Source: Alicyclobacillus tolerans (lineage in GTDB: Bacteria; Bacillota; Bacilli; Alicyclobacillales; Alicyclobacillaceae). From it: a DNA stretch of 64,000 bases. A program made the position numbers and the translations under genes. The stretch is from contig NZ_JAJFNK010000010.1 of NCBI RefSeq assembly GCF_021739485.1, positions 84,391 to 148,390 of the forward strand, in the 5' to 3' direction. Positions 43,567 to 53,569 of the stretch are shown here, piece after piece. The notes beneath the pieces are model-generated. The model was given only the letters and a program-made list of their open reading frames with translations, was not told the DNA's origin and searched no databases. How positions within the stretch are numbered: the first letter of the stretch is position 1; every line of letters starts with the position of its first letter.

Positions 43567-45189
43567 TGTATTCGGCACGGGTGCCGACACCAACACGTAC
43601 GACGACTTTGAACAAACGGATGTCATCCTCGTCTGGGGTTCCAATACCCAGGAGGCGCATCCTGTCATTTACAACCACATCCGCCGCGGGATTAAAAACG
43701 GCGCCAAGATGGTGCTGATTGACCCGCGACACCTCCCGATGGCGAGTGCAGCCGAACTGTGGCTGCCCGTGAAGGTGGGTACGGACATCGCACTGGCCAA
43801 CGCCATGGGGAATGTCATCATCGAGGAAGAATTGTACGATCGCGCCTTTATTGCGCGAGCCACCGATTTCTTTGCGGAGTACAAGGCGGCCGTGGCTGCC
43901 TATACCCCTGAGTTCGCCGAGTCCATCACCGGGGTGCCCGCCCATCAGATCCGCACTGCAGCCCGCATGTACGCCGGTTCAAAGCGCGCGATGATGGCCT
44001 GGACCCTTGGCATCACAGAACACCACAACGGGACGAACAACGTTTACGCGTTGGTGAATCTGGCGCTGCTCACCGGACACGTGGGCAAACCTGGAAGCGG
44101 GCTCATGCCGCTGCGGGGACAAAACAACGTACAGGGCGGCGGAGACATGGGAGCCTTGCCCAACAAACTGCCTGGTTTCTTCGACGTGGAAGATGCACAA
44201 GCGCGGGCCCGGTTTGAGGCAGCTTGGGATTGCCGCCTTCCACCGAAAAGCGGCTTGAACTTGTCCGCGATGCAGGAGGCCATGCGGCAAGAATCGATTC
44301 GCTTTTTGTACGTCATCGGTGAAAACCCCCTGCAGTCTGATGCGAACAGCCAGGCGGTGCGCGAGGGTTTGGAGCGGCTGGATACCCTCGTTGTCCAGGA
44401 CCTGTTTCTGACAAAGACGGCTGAAATGGCCGATGTAGTCCTGCCCGCCTCGGGTTGGGCAGAGGTGGACGGCACGTTTACGAACAGCGAGCGCGGGATA
44501 CAGCGGGTACGCCGTGCCGTCAACCCGCCCGGAGAAGCCAAAGAGGACTTGTGGATATTGACCGCTTTGGCAAACCGTTTGGGCTATGCCTGGGACTATT
44601 CATCTGCACAGCAGGTTTGGGACGAACTCAGGTCTCTGTCGCCCGCTCATTACGGGATTTCGTACGAGCGGTTGGATCGTGAATACCGAATCCATTGGCC
44701 GTGCTACAGCCTGGAACAGCCTTCAGAACGGGTTCTGCACAGCCGTCTGCATTCGGAAGACGTGGGAATGCGAGCGAAATTTGTTCCTGTGGAATACGAA
44801 CGGCCGGCCGATGACGTGGATGCTGAATTTCCTTGGGTTTTAATGACGGGCCGGAGGCTCGCGTTTTACAACACCGGCGTCATGACCCGGGACTATGGAT
44901 CCAAAGTGAAAAATCAAGCGGAATACCTGGAAATGAATCCAGAGGACGCGATCCGTATGGGGTACGAGGACGGCACGGTGGTGCGCGTTTTATCTCGGCG
45001 CGGCAGTGTATTGGTTCCCGTCCGCCGATCGAACAAAATGGCCCCAGGAACCCTGTTTATGAGTTTTCACTTCCCGGACCAAGTGGATACGAACTTGTTA
45101 ATCAGCGACCACGTGGACCCAAAATCGGGAGTCACTCCGTTTAAACACACGGCCGTTCGCCTGGAAAACGTGGGAAACGACTCGCTGCT

Positions 45190-45285
45190 TGTGGATAAAA
45201 CTGTGGACAACCCTGTGTCCCACTGGGGAATACCTGTGGACAACTTAGCAAGTTCTGTAGATAACCTGCGAACTCCTGTGGATCA
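45190..45285 (+). promoter_or_regulatory. DnaA-box array inside the 3' end of the formate dehydrogenase gene
   Basis: Five boxes in one orientation: TGTGGATAA (45190, perfect), TGTGGACAA (45202), TGTGGACAA (45235), TGTAGATAA (45256) and TGTGGATCA (45277). The last four differ from the consensus by one base. Each encodes a Val-Asp pair of the protein's tail. Confidence 0.65.
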
Positions 45286-45356
45286 ATGAAGACACAGGTT
45301 GTGATGACTCAATGAGAATGGGAAACTCTAAAAGAATGCGGCGACACCCGGTTTCG

Positions 45357-45950
45357 TCATTGGAGTATGTCCGGGTGCGTCCCATTCTTGTTGGGTTGTT
45401 TGATTTCGTCAAAGAGGTTGGTTTCTAGGTTTCTGGTCTGTTGCAAAACCGCATCGATTTGCGGAATGAGCGATTGCATGACCCGCTCAAACTGTTCCAC
45501 CGTCAACGGCTCTTTCTCGGGTTTCAACTCATAGCCCAGTTCACCGTTGACCTCGATGGTGGCCGTCTTGACGTCCCCAATGTGTTTGATGCCCTTTTCC
45601 CGCAGTCTCATTTCGAGTTTGTCAACGGTCAGACGCAATTTCCTGAGGTTTTGGACGTTCAGTTCTCCGTTCTCGATGACCGTGACGGCTTTGCCTGCGA
45701 TAAGCCGCTCAACGGAATTAAATTGGACTTGCAGCCACTCCAAAACGACAAGGGTGCCAAGCATCGCTGCGATGACGGCAAGAGTTAACCAAGGACTCTT
45801 TTGTGACACTGGCTCGGCAAAAAGTGCACCGATGGACAGCATGACCATGACAGAGCCAAAGGTCATTTGCGAAATCGCCCTTCGCCCCCCAAAACGAAGC
45901 AGAACAATTCCAGCCAGGACCATGAGACAAGCCAACCCGATGGTAACCAT
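45357..45950 (-). CDS. YetF/DUF421-family membrane protein
   Basis: About 197 residues. Three hydrophobic helices lie in the first ~85 residues, with the family mark GGRRAISQMTFGSVMVML. A soluble domain then carries VERLIAGKAVTVIENGELNVQNLRKLR. YetF-like proteins are small membrane proteins of unclear, sometimes sporulation-linked, role. The ATG at 45950 follows AGAGGTG; the open frame to 46313 is through DnaA-box sequence and is not coding. It lies between two groups of DnaA boxes and is convergent with the formate dehydrogenase gene. Confidence 0.85.
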   Translation of the reverse strand: MVTIGLACLMVLAGIVLLRFGGRRAISQMTFGSVMVMLSIGALFAEPVSQKSPWLTLAVIAAMLGTLVVLEWLQVQFNSVERLIAGKAVTVIENGELNVQNLRKLRLTVDKLEMRLREKGIKHIGDVKTATIEVNGELGYELKPEKEPLTVEQFERVMQSLIPQIDAVLQQTRNLETNLFDEIKQPNKNGTHPDILQ

Positions 45951-45972
45951 GAATTCACCTCTGGTATTAACT

Positions 45973-46293
45973 TTGTCCACAATCCAATTGTCTAGACATG
46001 AATGCGGGTGTAAATAGACTGCTTTTTGTGGATAAGTCTGTGGATAACCCTGTATTGCTTGTGTACAACTCCGTTGAACTTGTGGGCAGGCTGCGGGTTG
46101 GTTGTGAATACCTTGTGCATAAGAACTTTTCAAGTGAAAAAGTAACGTGAAGGAAAGTTCGAGGCATAGCCCAGATGGAGGCACTTGTTCACGATAAGGC
46201 TGTCTTTGACTTTCCACAGGGAACTTCACCTTGTACACAAAAATGCATGGGTTATCCACAGTGAAACCGCAGTTATGCACAGGGTTATCCACG
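45973..46293. promoter_or_regulatory. DnaA-box cluster upstream of the YetF-like gene
   Basis: Perfect boxes lie at 46027 and 46039 (TGTGGATAA) and 46252 (TTATCCACA). One-mismatch boxes lie at 45973 (TTGTCCACA), 46114 (TGTGCATAA), 46273 (TTATGCACA) and 46285 (TTATCCACG). Weaker ones lie near 46060 and 46231. The rest of the 45951-46583 gap shows no gene. Confidence 0.75.
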
Positions 46294-46583
46294 GGGTTCG
46301 CAGGTTTACACATTCAAACTTCTATTTCGGAGAATACGTCACCAGATACAGCAACCGATACGGCAACCGCAAAGTGGGGAGTGCACTGCAATCCTGAAAG
46401 TCCAAACCATTTGCGGTTCCGGGTCGATAGTTCATCCGGAATGCAACTTTTTGGTCCTCTTGATGTCCAAGATAGTCCCTTTAGATGGTTAATTTTTCCC
46501 TTACTCTAGGCTTAAAGTCTTTGTAGAGACAACGCTTAGCTTTGCAGTGGTCGAAGATGAATTTGAAGTGAGGCCGACGGAGC

Positions 46584-47876
46584 ATGGAGACACCGAAGAG
46601 TTCATTGTCGTTTTGGAAGTACATACGGAATCAAATTTTGTTTTTCTGGATTGGAGCCTCGTTGGGGGCCATTGTCATGGACGTCGTGGTCGGGGTGATG
46701 GCTCATCGGATGCACAACGCCGCGATCGAGAATACCGTGATCGCTGTAGTCGTGGGCATCCTCGTCATTGCCGGCTTGGTCCATTGGCGCTTAAACCACC
46801 TTTTTGCGCCAATTTCTGTGTTGTACCACGAGGTCAAACGGCTCGAACAAGGGGATTTCCGGCCGCGAACTCAGGTTGTCAAGGGCCGGACGGACCTTGT
46901 CGAAGTTGTCTACGCCTTGGATGCAGCCAAGGACCACGTGGTTGAAGTGCTGAAAAACTTGACTGAGGTGTCTGCCGGGATGGACCAATCCGCCGCTGAA
47001 CTTGAGGGCAGCTCCAGACAGACCAGCAGCGCGTCCGAGCAAAATGCAAACTCCATGGTGCAGGTGCAAACCGAGGTGGAGGCTCAACAGCAACTGGTTA
47101 AACAGACGGTGCGCGAAATGCGAGAAGCTGGCACACTCGTTGGCGAAATTGTGGCAGCCAGTCACGAGATGCAAAGTACTGCGCAAGACAGTCAAGCTCA
47201 GGCCGATTCAGGCCGCAAATTGCTAGAGAATCTGCTTGGTCAAATGAATCGCCTTCAGCATGCGGCGGAAAACCTGTCCGACGTCGTACAAGGCGTCGCA
47301 CAACAGTCGGGACTTGTCATGGAAACCATGAACCTGATTCGGGACATCGCTGAACAAACCAACATTTTGTCCCTCAACGCCACCATTGAGGCGGCTCGCG
47401 CGGGGGATGCAGGGCGAGGATTTGCGGTTGTGGCCAGTGAGGTTCGCACTTTGGCGGAACAAGTCAAAGGGGCACTGCAACAAATTCAGAGCGTCCTGGA
47501 GCAAATGTCAGCTCAAACGCAAGCCTCCACAGACCAGATGCACAACCTGTCCAACGCGCTGGGGGAAGGGGCTGGTGTGGTCGACACGGTCGGGGATACG
47601 TTTTCGCAGGTATTAAACGAACTCAACTCGTGGGCGAATTACGCCCAGCGGATCGCGACGTCCGCACAACACATTGGAGAACGAACGCAGCAGGTGAATG
47701 ACCACATGGAGCGACTGGACACTTTGTCTGGAGAACAGGCGGCGGCCATCGAGACAGTCGCTTCGGCCAGCCAGGAGCAACTGGCTTCTATGGAAGAAGT
47801 GTCCGCGAACAGCGAGGTGGTCGCTACCATGGCCAAGCGCCTGAAGACACTCGCCGAACAGTTTCAGCTGAGTTGA
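46584..47876 (+). CDS. Methyl-accepting chemotaxis protein with a short membrane sensor
   Basis: A 430-residue chemoreceptor. Two closely spaced membrane helices lie at about residues 15-40 and 50-68, with almost no extracytoplasmic domain between them. A HAMP-like linker follows, then a long coiled-coil signalling domain. The kinase-control tip is intact: [42 protein letters not shown] region. It probably senses an internal or membrane state rather than an external ligand. No chemotaxis genes adjoin it. The ribosome binding site is weak (GACGGAGC). Confidence 0.9.
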   Translation: METPKSSLSFWKYIRNQILFFWIGASLGAIVMDVVVGVMAHRMHNAAIENTVIAVVVGILVIAGLVHWRLNHLFAPISVLYHEVKRLEQGDFRPRTQVVKGRTDLVEVVYALDAAKDHVVEVLKNLTEVSAGMDQSAAELEGSSRQTSSASEQNANSMVQVQTEVEAQQQLVKQTVREMREAGTLVGEIVAASHEMQSTAQDSQAQADSGRKLLENLLGQMNRLQHAAENLSDVVQGVAQQSGLVMETMNLIRDIAEQTNILSLNATIEAARAGDAGRGFAVVASEVRTLAEQVKGALQQIQSVLEQMSAQTQASTDQMHNLSNALGEGAGVVDTVGDTFSQVLNELNSWANYAQRIATSAQHIGERTQQVNDHMERLDTLSGEQAAAIETVASASQEQLASMEEVSANSEVVATMAKRLKTLAEQFQLS

Positions 47877-47881
47877 GAAAG

Positions 47882-47904
47882 GGTTCCCGGCGCTTCCGGG
47901 AACC
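47882..47904 (+). terminator. Hairpin after the chemoreceptor gene
   Basis: GGTTCCCGG and CCGGGAACC form a perfect nine-base-pair stem around CGCTT, five bases after the stop codon. No T run follows. Confidence 0.6.
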
Positions 47905-48336
47905 TGCCGCAAGACCACCCTCCAAGACCTCCAAGCCCTTTAAGCCCGCCCTTCGAAGCCCTCACGAAGTGAACCTTGAAATGGCACGCTACAACTGCGG
48001 CGCTGAATGGCACATCAAATTGTACGACAAACTGCACGACAAATTGCCCACCTATTGACAGGAAGCCAGAAACGCGAAAACCCTCCTAATATTAGGTTGT
48101 GAATAGTTATTTTAGTGGCTTGACTATTTAGCTGGCCTATTTCTATGATCACTGTGTACGCATTTTTACTAGAATGAAGAGGGTGGGCATCACCCAGCTT
48201 CGAAATCGAGATTTTCAGATTTCTCACCCAGTTTCGTCGAGCTTTGAACTGGTTTTTCCTTCATTTGACGAAGTCGTCACTGAGTCACTAAGTCACTGAG
48301 TTGAGAATGCGAATAACCTATCAGGAGGCCCGTCCG
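47905..48336. other. Intergenic region with an 8-bp triplicate
   Basis: There is no gene here. TCACTGAG, TCACTAAG, TCACTGAG occur in tandem at 48277-48300, ending just before the adaptor's ribosome binding site TCAGGAGG (48320-48327). A small GGGTG...CACCC hairpin lies near 48180. The rest is unremarkable. Confidence 0.5.
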
Positions 48337-50127
48337 GTGTCGTTTTCCAAACATAAAAAAGCTCAGGTTGCATTCGTGGCAGCCGCTGTCGTCCCGCTCT
48401 TTCTTTTATCCGGCTGCAGCGCGGCCGGCAGCAAAGCGCAAAAGACCCTTCCGCCCTTGGCAGTGCAGGTGCAGACGGTTGGACTGTCGAACCTGCCCGT
48501 CGGCAGTTCGTTTCTGGGAAGCATCACGCCGTACATTCAGACGACTCTCGCGCCGGGTGCGCAAGGGAGTTTGGCGTCGGTGAACGTTCGCCCGGGTCAG
48601 GTCGTCCACCAAGGAGAGGTGCTTGCCACCTTGAGCGGCGCGGCGGCCGTACCCGCGCAAAACGCTGCCGAGCAGGCCGGCGCGGCGTTGACCAATGCCC
48701 AGGTGCAGTATCAGGATGCGTTGGCTTTGTATAACGATCACCTCAGCGCCGACCAGCAAGTCGCCAACGCCCAAAGCGCCGTCAACCAGCAGAAAGCTGC
48801 ATTGCAAACGGCCCAAGTCAACTTGCAAAAGGCTCAGGTACAAGAGCAAGCCGCCCTTGGCGGCGGCAGCACGCCGCAAGACTTGTCGGCCCTGCAGGCC
48901 GTTCTTCAAGCGGACCAGCAGCAGCTCACGGCGGCGCAAAAGCAACTGGATATTGCTCAGTCGAACGAGAAATCCGCTCAGGACGCCTATACCGCGGCGC
49001 AGCAGGCGTATGGCAACATCACCGCGGACCAGGTGACGCAAGCGGCCCAAAAATACCAACAGGAAACGTCGTACTACCAAAGCTGGCAAAGCGGCGGCTT
49101 TGCTGGACAAAACCCGTACACCGCAGCGTTTCAGTCCGCTCAGTCTGCCTACCAGGCGTTGAACACCGGCTACAACGCCCTGCAGACCGCGAAGACACAG
49201 TACAACTCGGCAGTACAAGCCGTGTCCACGGCGACAGCCGGTGTAGCCAGCGCCCAGGCCCAGCTGGCCAGTGCGCAGAAGAACATGGCCGATGCCAACC
49301 CGGCCAGCGGGACCAACGCCGCCCAACAGGCGAAATTGACCCTTGCGGCTGCCCAAGCGGCCTACAACCAGACCAAGGCCCAATACGATGCTGCGGTGTC
49401 TTCTTTAAATTTGGCCAAACAGATGGCCGCGGACCGCACTCAGGAAAAACAGGCCCTCGATCAGGCTTCCAATACCCTGCGTCAGAACCAGGTCAATTAC
49501 CAAACCGCGCAGTCTTCGCTGCAAGTGCAACTGCAAAACGGACAGGTCATCTCGCCTATCAGCGGCGTCGTCCAATCGGTAGGGGCGCAGGTCGGGCAAT
49601 CCGTCGGGCCGCAAACGCAGCTCATTACCCTTGCGTCGGACAACCCCGTGATGGCGACAGTCGACGTGCCGCCCAACGAGATCGCAAAGATGAAACCGGG
49701 CGTCGGTATGAGCGTCGACGTCCCGAACTTGTCGCAAACCTTCTCAGGACGGGTGCTCGACGTGCATCCGCAGCTCGACGCATCGACCAACGAATACCCT
49801 GTGGACGTCATCATCGACGGGGAACACCCTGAACTGCTTCCGGGCCTTCAGGTCGAGGCGCAGCTGACGCAGTCCGGCGGCCAAAAAGTCATCCTCGTTC
49901 CGGCCGATGCGGTATTGAGTCTGCAAAGTGGGGCGCAGGAAGTTTTCGTATTAAACGGCAACAAGGTTCACAGCCGAATTGTGCAGGTCGGCGACATGAC
50001 CAGCACGCAATACGAGATTACAGGCGGGTTGAAAGTGGGCGACAAAATCGTCGTCCAGGGACAAAATCTCTTGTCCGACGGGGACACGGTAAAGGTCGTC
50101 CCGGCGGCCGGGGCAAAGGGGAACTGA
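48337..50127 (+). CDS. RND efflux adaptor lipoprotein with very long coiled coil
   Basis: About 596 residues. A lipobox LLSGCSAAG anchors it to the outside of the cytoplasmic membrane. The lipoyl halves (GSLASVNVRPGQVVHQGEVLATLSG and GVVQSVGAQVGQSVGPQTQL) flank an Ala/Gln-rich helical hairpin of ~320 residues, far longer than usual. Beta-barrel and membrane-proximal domains follow (VDVIIDGEHPELLPGLQVEAQ, VLVPADAVLSLQ-type strands). GTG 48337 is chosen because TCAGGAGG is correctly placed; the frame runs back to 48301. The RND pump gene starts three bases after its stop. Confidence 0.9.
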   Translation: MSFSKHKKAQVAFVAAAVVPLFLLSGCSAAGSKAQKTLPPLAVQVQTVGLSNLPVGSSFLGSITPYIQTTLAPGAQGSLASVNVRPGQVVHQGEVLATLSGAAAVPAQNAAEQAGAALTNAQVQYQDALALYNDHLSADQQVANAQSAVNQQKAALQTAQVNLQKAQVQEQAALGGGSTPQDLSALQAVLQADQQQLTAAQKQLDIAQSNEKSAQDAYTAAQQAYGNITADQVTQAAQKYQQETSYYQSWQSGGFAGQNPYTAAFQSAQSAYQALNTGYNALQTAKTQYNSAVQAVSTATAGVASAQAQLASAQKNMADANPASGTNAAQQAKLTLAAAQAAYNQTKAQYDAAVSSLNLAKQMAADRTQEKQALDQASNTLRQNQVNYQTAQSSLQVQLQNGQVISPISGVVQSVGAQVGQSVGPQTQLITLASDNPVMATVDVPPNEIAKMKPGVGMSVDVPNLSQTFSGRVLDVHPQLDASTNEYPVDVIIDGEHPELLPGLQVEAQLTQSGGQKVILVPADAVLSLQSGAQEVFVLNGNKVHSRIVQVGDMTSTQYEITGGLKVGDKIVVQGQNLLSDGDTVKVVPAAGAKGN

Positions 50128-50130
50128 GTC

Positions 50131-53100
50131 GTGAAAGTGACGAACCTCTCCATCAAACGTCCCGTCACCATCACGATGCTGATGATCGCGGTGTTTTTCA
50201 CAGGCTTGTTCGCTGTAACCAAGCTTCCTGAAGAGCTGTTCCCGACGCTCGACCTGCCTGTCGCGGTCGTAACCACGAGTTGGAACGGGGCTTCCCCGAC
50301 GGCTGTCGAGCAGCAGGTGACGTCTCCCATTGAGCAGGCGCTGCAGGCGCTGTCCGGCGTCTCTGAAATCGACTCCACGTCCGCTCAGGACAGTTCGCTC
50401 GTCGTCGTCCAGTTCAACTACGGCGTGAACCTGAGCGACGAAGTCAACCAGATGCGAAGCATCGTCTCACGCACGGTCAACCAGCTGCCAAGCGACGCGG
50501 GCACGCCCGAAGTGGCGCAGTTCAATCCGTCCAATTTGCCGATTATGACGCTGTCGCTGTACGGCAATCAGTCCCAGGCGACGATTAGCCAGGTCGCGCA
50601 AAACACGGTGCAGCCTGCGCTCGAGCACTTAAACGGCGTGGCATCGGTGGGAATGGCCGGCAATTTGACGCGCCAAATCAACGTCGTCGTCGACCCAAAT
50701 CAACTGAACTTCTACCACATTTCAATCAATCAGGTCGTGCAGGCGCTGCAGGCGAACAACGCCTCAACCGACGCCGGTCAGGTTCGCAAAGGCTCCATGC
50801 TCGTTCCGCTGCACGTGCAGGGACAGTTCTCGTCGCCTCAGGAGCTCTTGAACATTCCTATCTCGACAGGGCACGGCGGGAGCATCCCGCTGTCTGATGT
50901 GGCTAAGGTGCAAGATGGGTTCCAGGACGTGACGCTCATTTCGACGGTCAACGGAAGTCCGGCCGTATCGATGACCATTACTCAAGCGACCGGGGCCAAT
51001 ACCGTGCAGGTGTCTAACGAAGTGCACCAAGCCATCGCGTCCCTGCAGTCCCAGCTTCCACCCGGCATGCACCTGAAAATTTTAAACGACAACGCACAGA
51101 CCATTCGCGATACGCTGCACACGATGGTCAGCCACACTCTGCTCGGCTTTGTGTTTGGCATCTTGGTCATGCTGCTGCTTTTGCGCAGCGTGAGGACGAC
51201 TTTGGTCATCGCCGTCGCGATCCCGATTGCCGTCATGGCCACGTTCGCACTGATGTACCTTGCCGGGTTTTCGCTGAACTCGATCACGCTCGGCAGTTTG
51301 GCGGTCGGCCTTGGCTCGTTGGTCGACTTTTCGATTGTGGTGCTCGAAAGCATCTTTCGCGCCCGCCAAACCGGACTCACCCCGATGGAAGCGGCCAGCC
51401 GCGGCACGTCCGAAGTCGGACTTGCCGTGTTCGTCGCTGCTTTGGCCCAAATCTCCGTGTTTGCTCCGTCTGTGTTTGTTCCGGGGATTGCCGGGCAGTT
51501 CTTCCGTCCGCTGTCGCTGACGGTCAGTTTTTCCCACATCGCCGCCTTGTTTGTGGCTCTCACCTTCACGCCGATGCTGGCGTCAAAACTGCTTAAAGGC
51601 CGCCGTTTCGAAATGGCCGAGACCATCCCGGGCATCTCAGCTCCGTTTCGCGCCTGGGCTCCGTTCGATTGGTTTGGCCGCGGCATGCACGAACTGAACG
51701 AAGTGTACCGCAAGGTCTTAGGGTGGAGCTTGAGCCACCGCAAAACCATCGTTTTGTCGGCTGCAGTCATGCTCGTTGCAAGTTTTGTCATGGTGCCTTT
51801 GATTGGGTTTGAGCTGACTCCGAACGTCGGCAACGGCCAGCTGAGCATCTCCGTGCAGCTCGCCAACGGGACAGACCTGAACACCACGGCCCAGACGGTC
51901 AAACAAATCGAAGCCCTGGCGCAAAAGAACATGCCTGGCATCACCGGGACTTACGCACAGATTGGCAGCCCGGGGGGCTTTCGGCCCGGAACTGCGACGA
52001 ACAAGGCGACGATCACGCTGACGTTTAACAGCCAGTTGTCGGACCAAACGCTTCAGAGGTATGCGCACAAGTTCCAGACGGTGACGGACAACATTGCCGG
52101 TGCCCAGATTGTCGTGACGCCGGGGCAGGCCAACACCGGACCGGGCTCGGGCGGGGTCTCGGTGCAAATCCAGGGCCCGGATATGAACACACTTTTCATA
52201 CTCAGCCAACAAGTGGCAAACATTATGAAGCAAACCCCGGGGCTCGAGTACGTCAACAACCAGCTCGCGACCGGGACGCCGGATTATCAATTGAACATCA
52301 ACCCAACGGCTCTGGCGCAGTACAACCTGACCGAACAGATGGTGGAGTCGACGCTTAGGACGGCGTTCCAGGGGACGAACGCGTCGACGCTGTATCAAAA
52401 CAACAACCAGTACAATATCGTCGTACGTCTGCCCAGAGCCTACTCGGAAGACTTGAACAACCTGCAGCAGATTGTCATCCAAAACAGCCAGGGCAAGATG
52501 GTGCCTTTGAGCCAGGTCGCTACCCTGACAACTTCGGAAGAACCGCCGCAGGTGCAGCACGTCAACGGGGTTCGCGCGGTCACCGTGAGCGCCACGCCGT
52601 ACGGAGTGACTTCGGGACGGGTGCAGGCGGAACTGACGCAAAAGTTCCACCAGATGCGCATCCCGGCCGGGTACAGCGTGGGATTCGGCCAGAACGGGGC
52701 GTTCCTCATGACTGCGCTCGTCGACCTCGGTTGGGCGGTGTTGTTCTCGATTGTGCTGTTGTACATGGTCATGGCCAGCTTATTTGAGTCCTTGCTGACG
52801 CCGTTTGTCATCATGTTCTCGCTTCCGCCCACGTTTATTGGGGCGGCGCTGGGACTGCTCATAACGCACCGTTCCTTGAACATCGACTCGGCCATTGGCG
52901 TCATCATGGTCACCGGGCTGATTGCCAACAACGCCATTGTGCTTGTGGACTATACGAACCAGCTGCGCGATCGCGGCCTGCCTTTGCGCGACGCCCTGCT
53001 TCAGGCAGGACCCATCCGGCTGCGCCCGATCCTGATGTCGACGTTGACCACGGTGCTTGCCATGATGCCGCTGGTCATCGGGGGCGGCACCGGCGGGGCG

Positions 53101-53268
53101 ACGCTCGCTTCGATGGCGACTGTCATTGCGTTCGGTCTGACGTTCTCGACCCTAGTCACTCTGGTTTTGGTGCCCGTGATGTACGTCGCGATGGACCGCT
53201 TCACCAGCCGTTGGAAAGGCCGGTTCCGGCGTAAAGCCGCACCGTCGACCCCGTCGGCATCGGTATAA
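50131..53268 (+). CDS. RND-family (HAE-1-like) efflux permease
   Basis: A 1045-residue proton-driven pump with twelve membrane helices in two repeats and two large external loops. It starts MKVTNLSIKRPVTITML and has PEELFPTLDLPVAVV and WNGASPTAVEQQV, typical of the AcrB/MdtB/SwrC group. Helix 4 carries AVGLGSLVDFSIVVLE and the later repeat GVIMVTGLIANNAIVLVDYTNQLRDRG. It is coupled to the lipoprotein adaptor. No TolC-like channel is present, as expected for a single-membrane cell; SwrC/YerP of Bacillus subtilis is a precedent. A strong terminator follows. Confidence 0.93.
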   Translation: MKVTNLSIKRPVTITMLMIAVFFTGLFAVTKLPEELFPTLDLPVAVVTTSWNGASPTAVEQQVTSPIEQALQALSGVSEIDSTSAQDSSLVVVQFNYGVNLSDEVNQMRSIVSRTVNQLPSDAGTPEVAQFNPSNLPIMTLSLYGNQSQATISQVAQNTVQPALEHLNGVASVGMAGNLTRQINVVVDPNQLNFYHISINQVVQALQANNASTDAGQVRKGSMLVPLHVQGQFSSPQELLNIPISTGHGGSIPLSDVAKVQDGFQDVTLISTVNGSPAVSMTITQATGANTVQVSNEVHQAIASLQSQLPPGMHLKILNDNAQTIRDTLHTMVSHTLLGFVFGILVMLLLLRSVRTTLVIAVAIPIAVMATFALMYLAGFSLNSITLGSLAVGLGSLVDFSIVVLESIFRARQTGLTPMEAASRGTSEVGLAVFVAALAQISVFAPSVFVPGIAGQFFRPLSLTVSFSHIAALFVALTFTPMLASKLLKGRRFEMAETIPGISAPFRAWAPFDWFGRGMHELNEVYRKVLGWSLSHRKTIVLSAAVMLVASFVMVPLIGFELTPNVGNGQLSISVQLANGTDLNTTAQTVKQIEALAQKNMPGITGTYAQIGSPGGFRPGTATNKATITLTFNSQLSDQTLQRYAHKFQTVTDNIAGAQIVVTPGQANTGPGSGGVSVQIQGPDMNTLFILSQQVANIMKQTPGLEYVNNQLATGTPDYQLNINPTALAQYNLTEQMVESTLRTAFQGTNASTLYQNNNQYNIVVRLPRAYSEDLNNLQQIVIQNSQGKMVPLSQVATLTTSEEPPQVQHVNGVRAVTVSATPYGVTSGRVQAELTQKFHQMRIPAGYSVGFGQNGAFLMTALVDLGWAVLFSIVLLYMVMASLFESLLTPFVIMFSLPPTFIGAALGLLITHRSLNIDSAIGVIMVTGLIANNAIVLVDYTNQLRDRGLPLRDALLQAGPIRLRPILMSTLTTVLAMMPLVIGGGTGGATLASMATVIAFGLTFSTLVTLVLVPVMYVAMDRFTSRWKGRFRRKAAPSTPSASV

Positions 53269-53336
53269 GGCAAGGAGATAGGTCGGGAAAACGCAATCCA
53301 GCAATGGGGATTTACTCAAAAGTTTCATTCGAAGCC

Positions 53337-53364
53337 AAGGGGGCCAAAATGGCCTCCTTTTTTT
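53337..53364 (+). terminator. Rho-independent terminator of the efflux operon
   Basis: AAGGGGGCCA and TGGCCTCCTT pair over ten positions (one G-T) around AAA, followed by a run of seven T. It lies 69 bases after the pump stop. The rest of the 53269-53569 gap holds a leader hairpin and a repeated ACATGTTT near 53478. Confidence 0.92.
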
Positions 53365-53532
53365 GTGACTAAGATACGGTTTTAAACCTGGAGTTTTGAA
53401 AATCGCTTCTAACAAACTTTCAAAAAAGGTAGGATAATCCATGGAATTTTTGGTAGAATTGTTGTGCCGTGTGACATGTTTTTACATGTTTCCACGTTTT
53501 TCGTCATAGTCAGTCCATTGAGAAGAGAAAAG

Positions 53533-53552
53533 GGCGGGTAGTTCGACCCGCC
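53533..53552 (+). promoter_or_regulatory. Leader hairpin just upstream of a ribosome binding site
   Basis: GGCGGGT and ACCCGCC pair perfectly around AGTTCG. Three bases later comes GGGAGGAAT, the ribosome binding site of the large secreted protein. It may stabilise the mRNA 5' end or control translation. Confidence 0.5.
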
Positions 53553-53569
53553 ACGGGAGGAATTAAGAG

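Larger units (their letters stand above)
43098..45289 (+). pseudogene. fdhF: Molybdopterin formate dehydrogenase alpha subunit, selenocysteine type, with an 8-bp frameshifting duplication
   Basis: A ~727-residue bis-MGD oxidoreductase that oxidises formate to CO2. The N-terminal [4Fe-4S] site is CSFCGTGCGL...GETCVKG. Two breaks occur. GCTCGTCC is duplicated in tandem at 43313-43328; removing one copy joins TRPLVR to KNGKLQPASWEEAL. Next, TGA at 43535-43537 falls exactly where family members carry the catalytic Sec or Cys (CNRT-U-HAPSVV), and a hairpin follows it. The rest is intact: WGSNTQEAHP, VKVGTDIALANAM, RGQNNVQGGGDMG, PLQSDANSQAVREGL and the C-terminal molydopterin-binding domain. After AVRLE it has an unusual ~40-residue VDN-rich tail encoded by DnaA-box-like sequence. 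No fdhD or beta subunit is adjacent. Confidence 0.85.

Noticed and set aside
45190..46293. Chromosomal oriC
   Set aside because: None of the usual neighbours (dnaA, dnaN, recF, gidA, rpmH) is present and no clear AT-rich unwinding element is seen, so I call it only a DnaA-box cluster.
45951..46313. N-terminal extension of the YetF-like protein
   Set aside because: The open frame passes through DnaA-box sequence, is not family-like, and a good ribosome binding site fixes the start at 45950.
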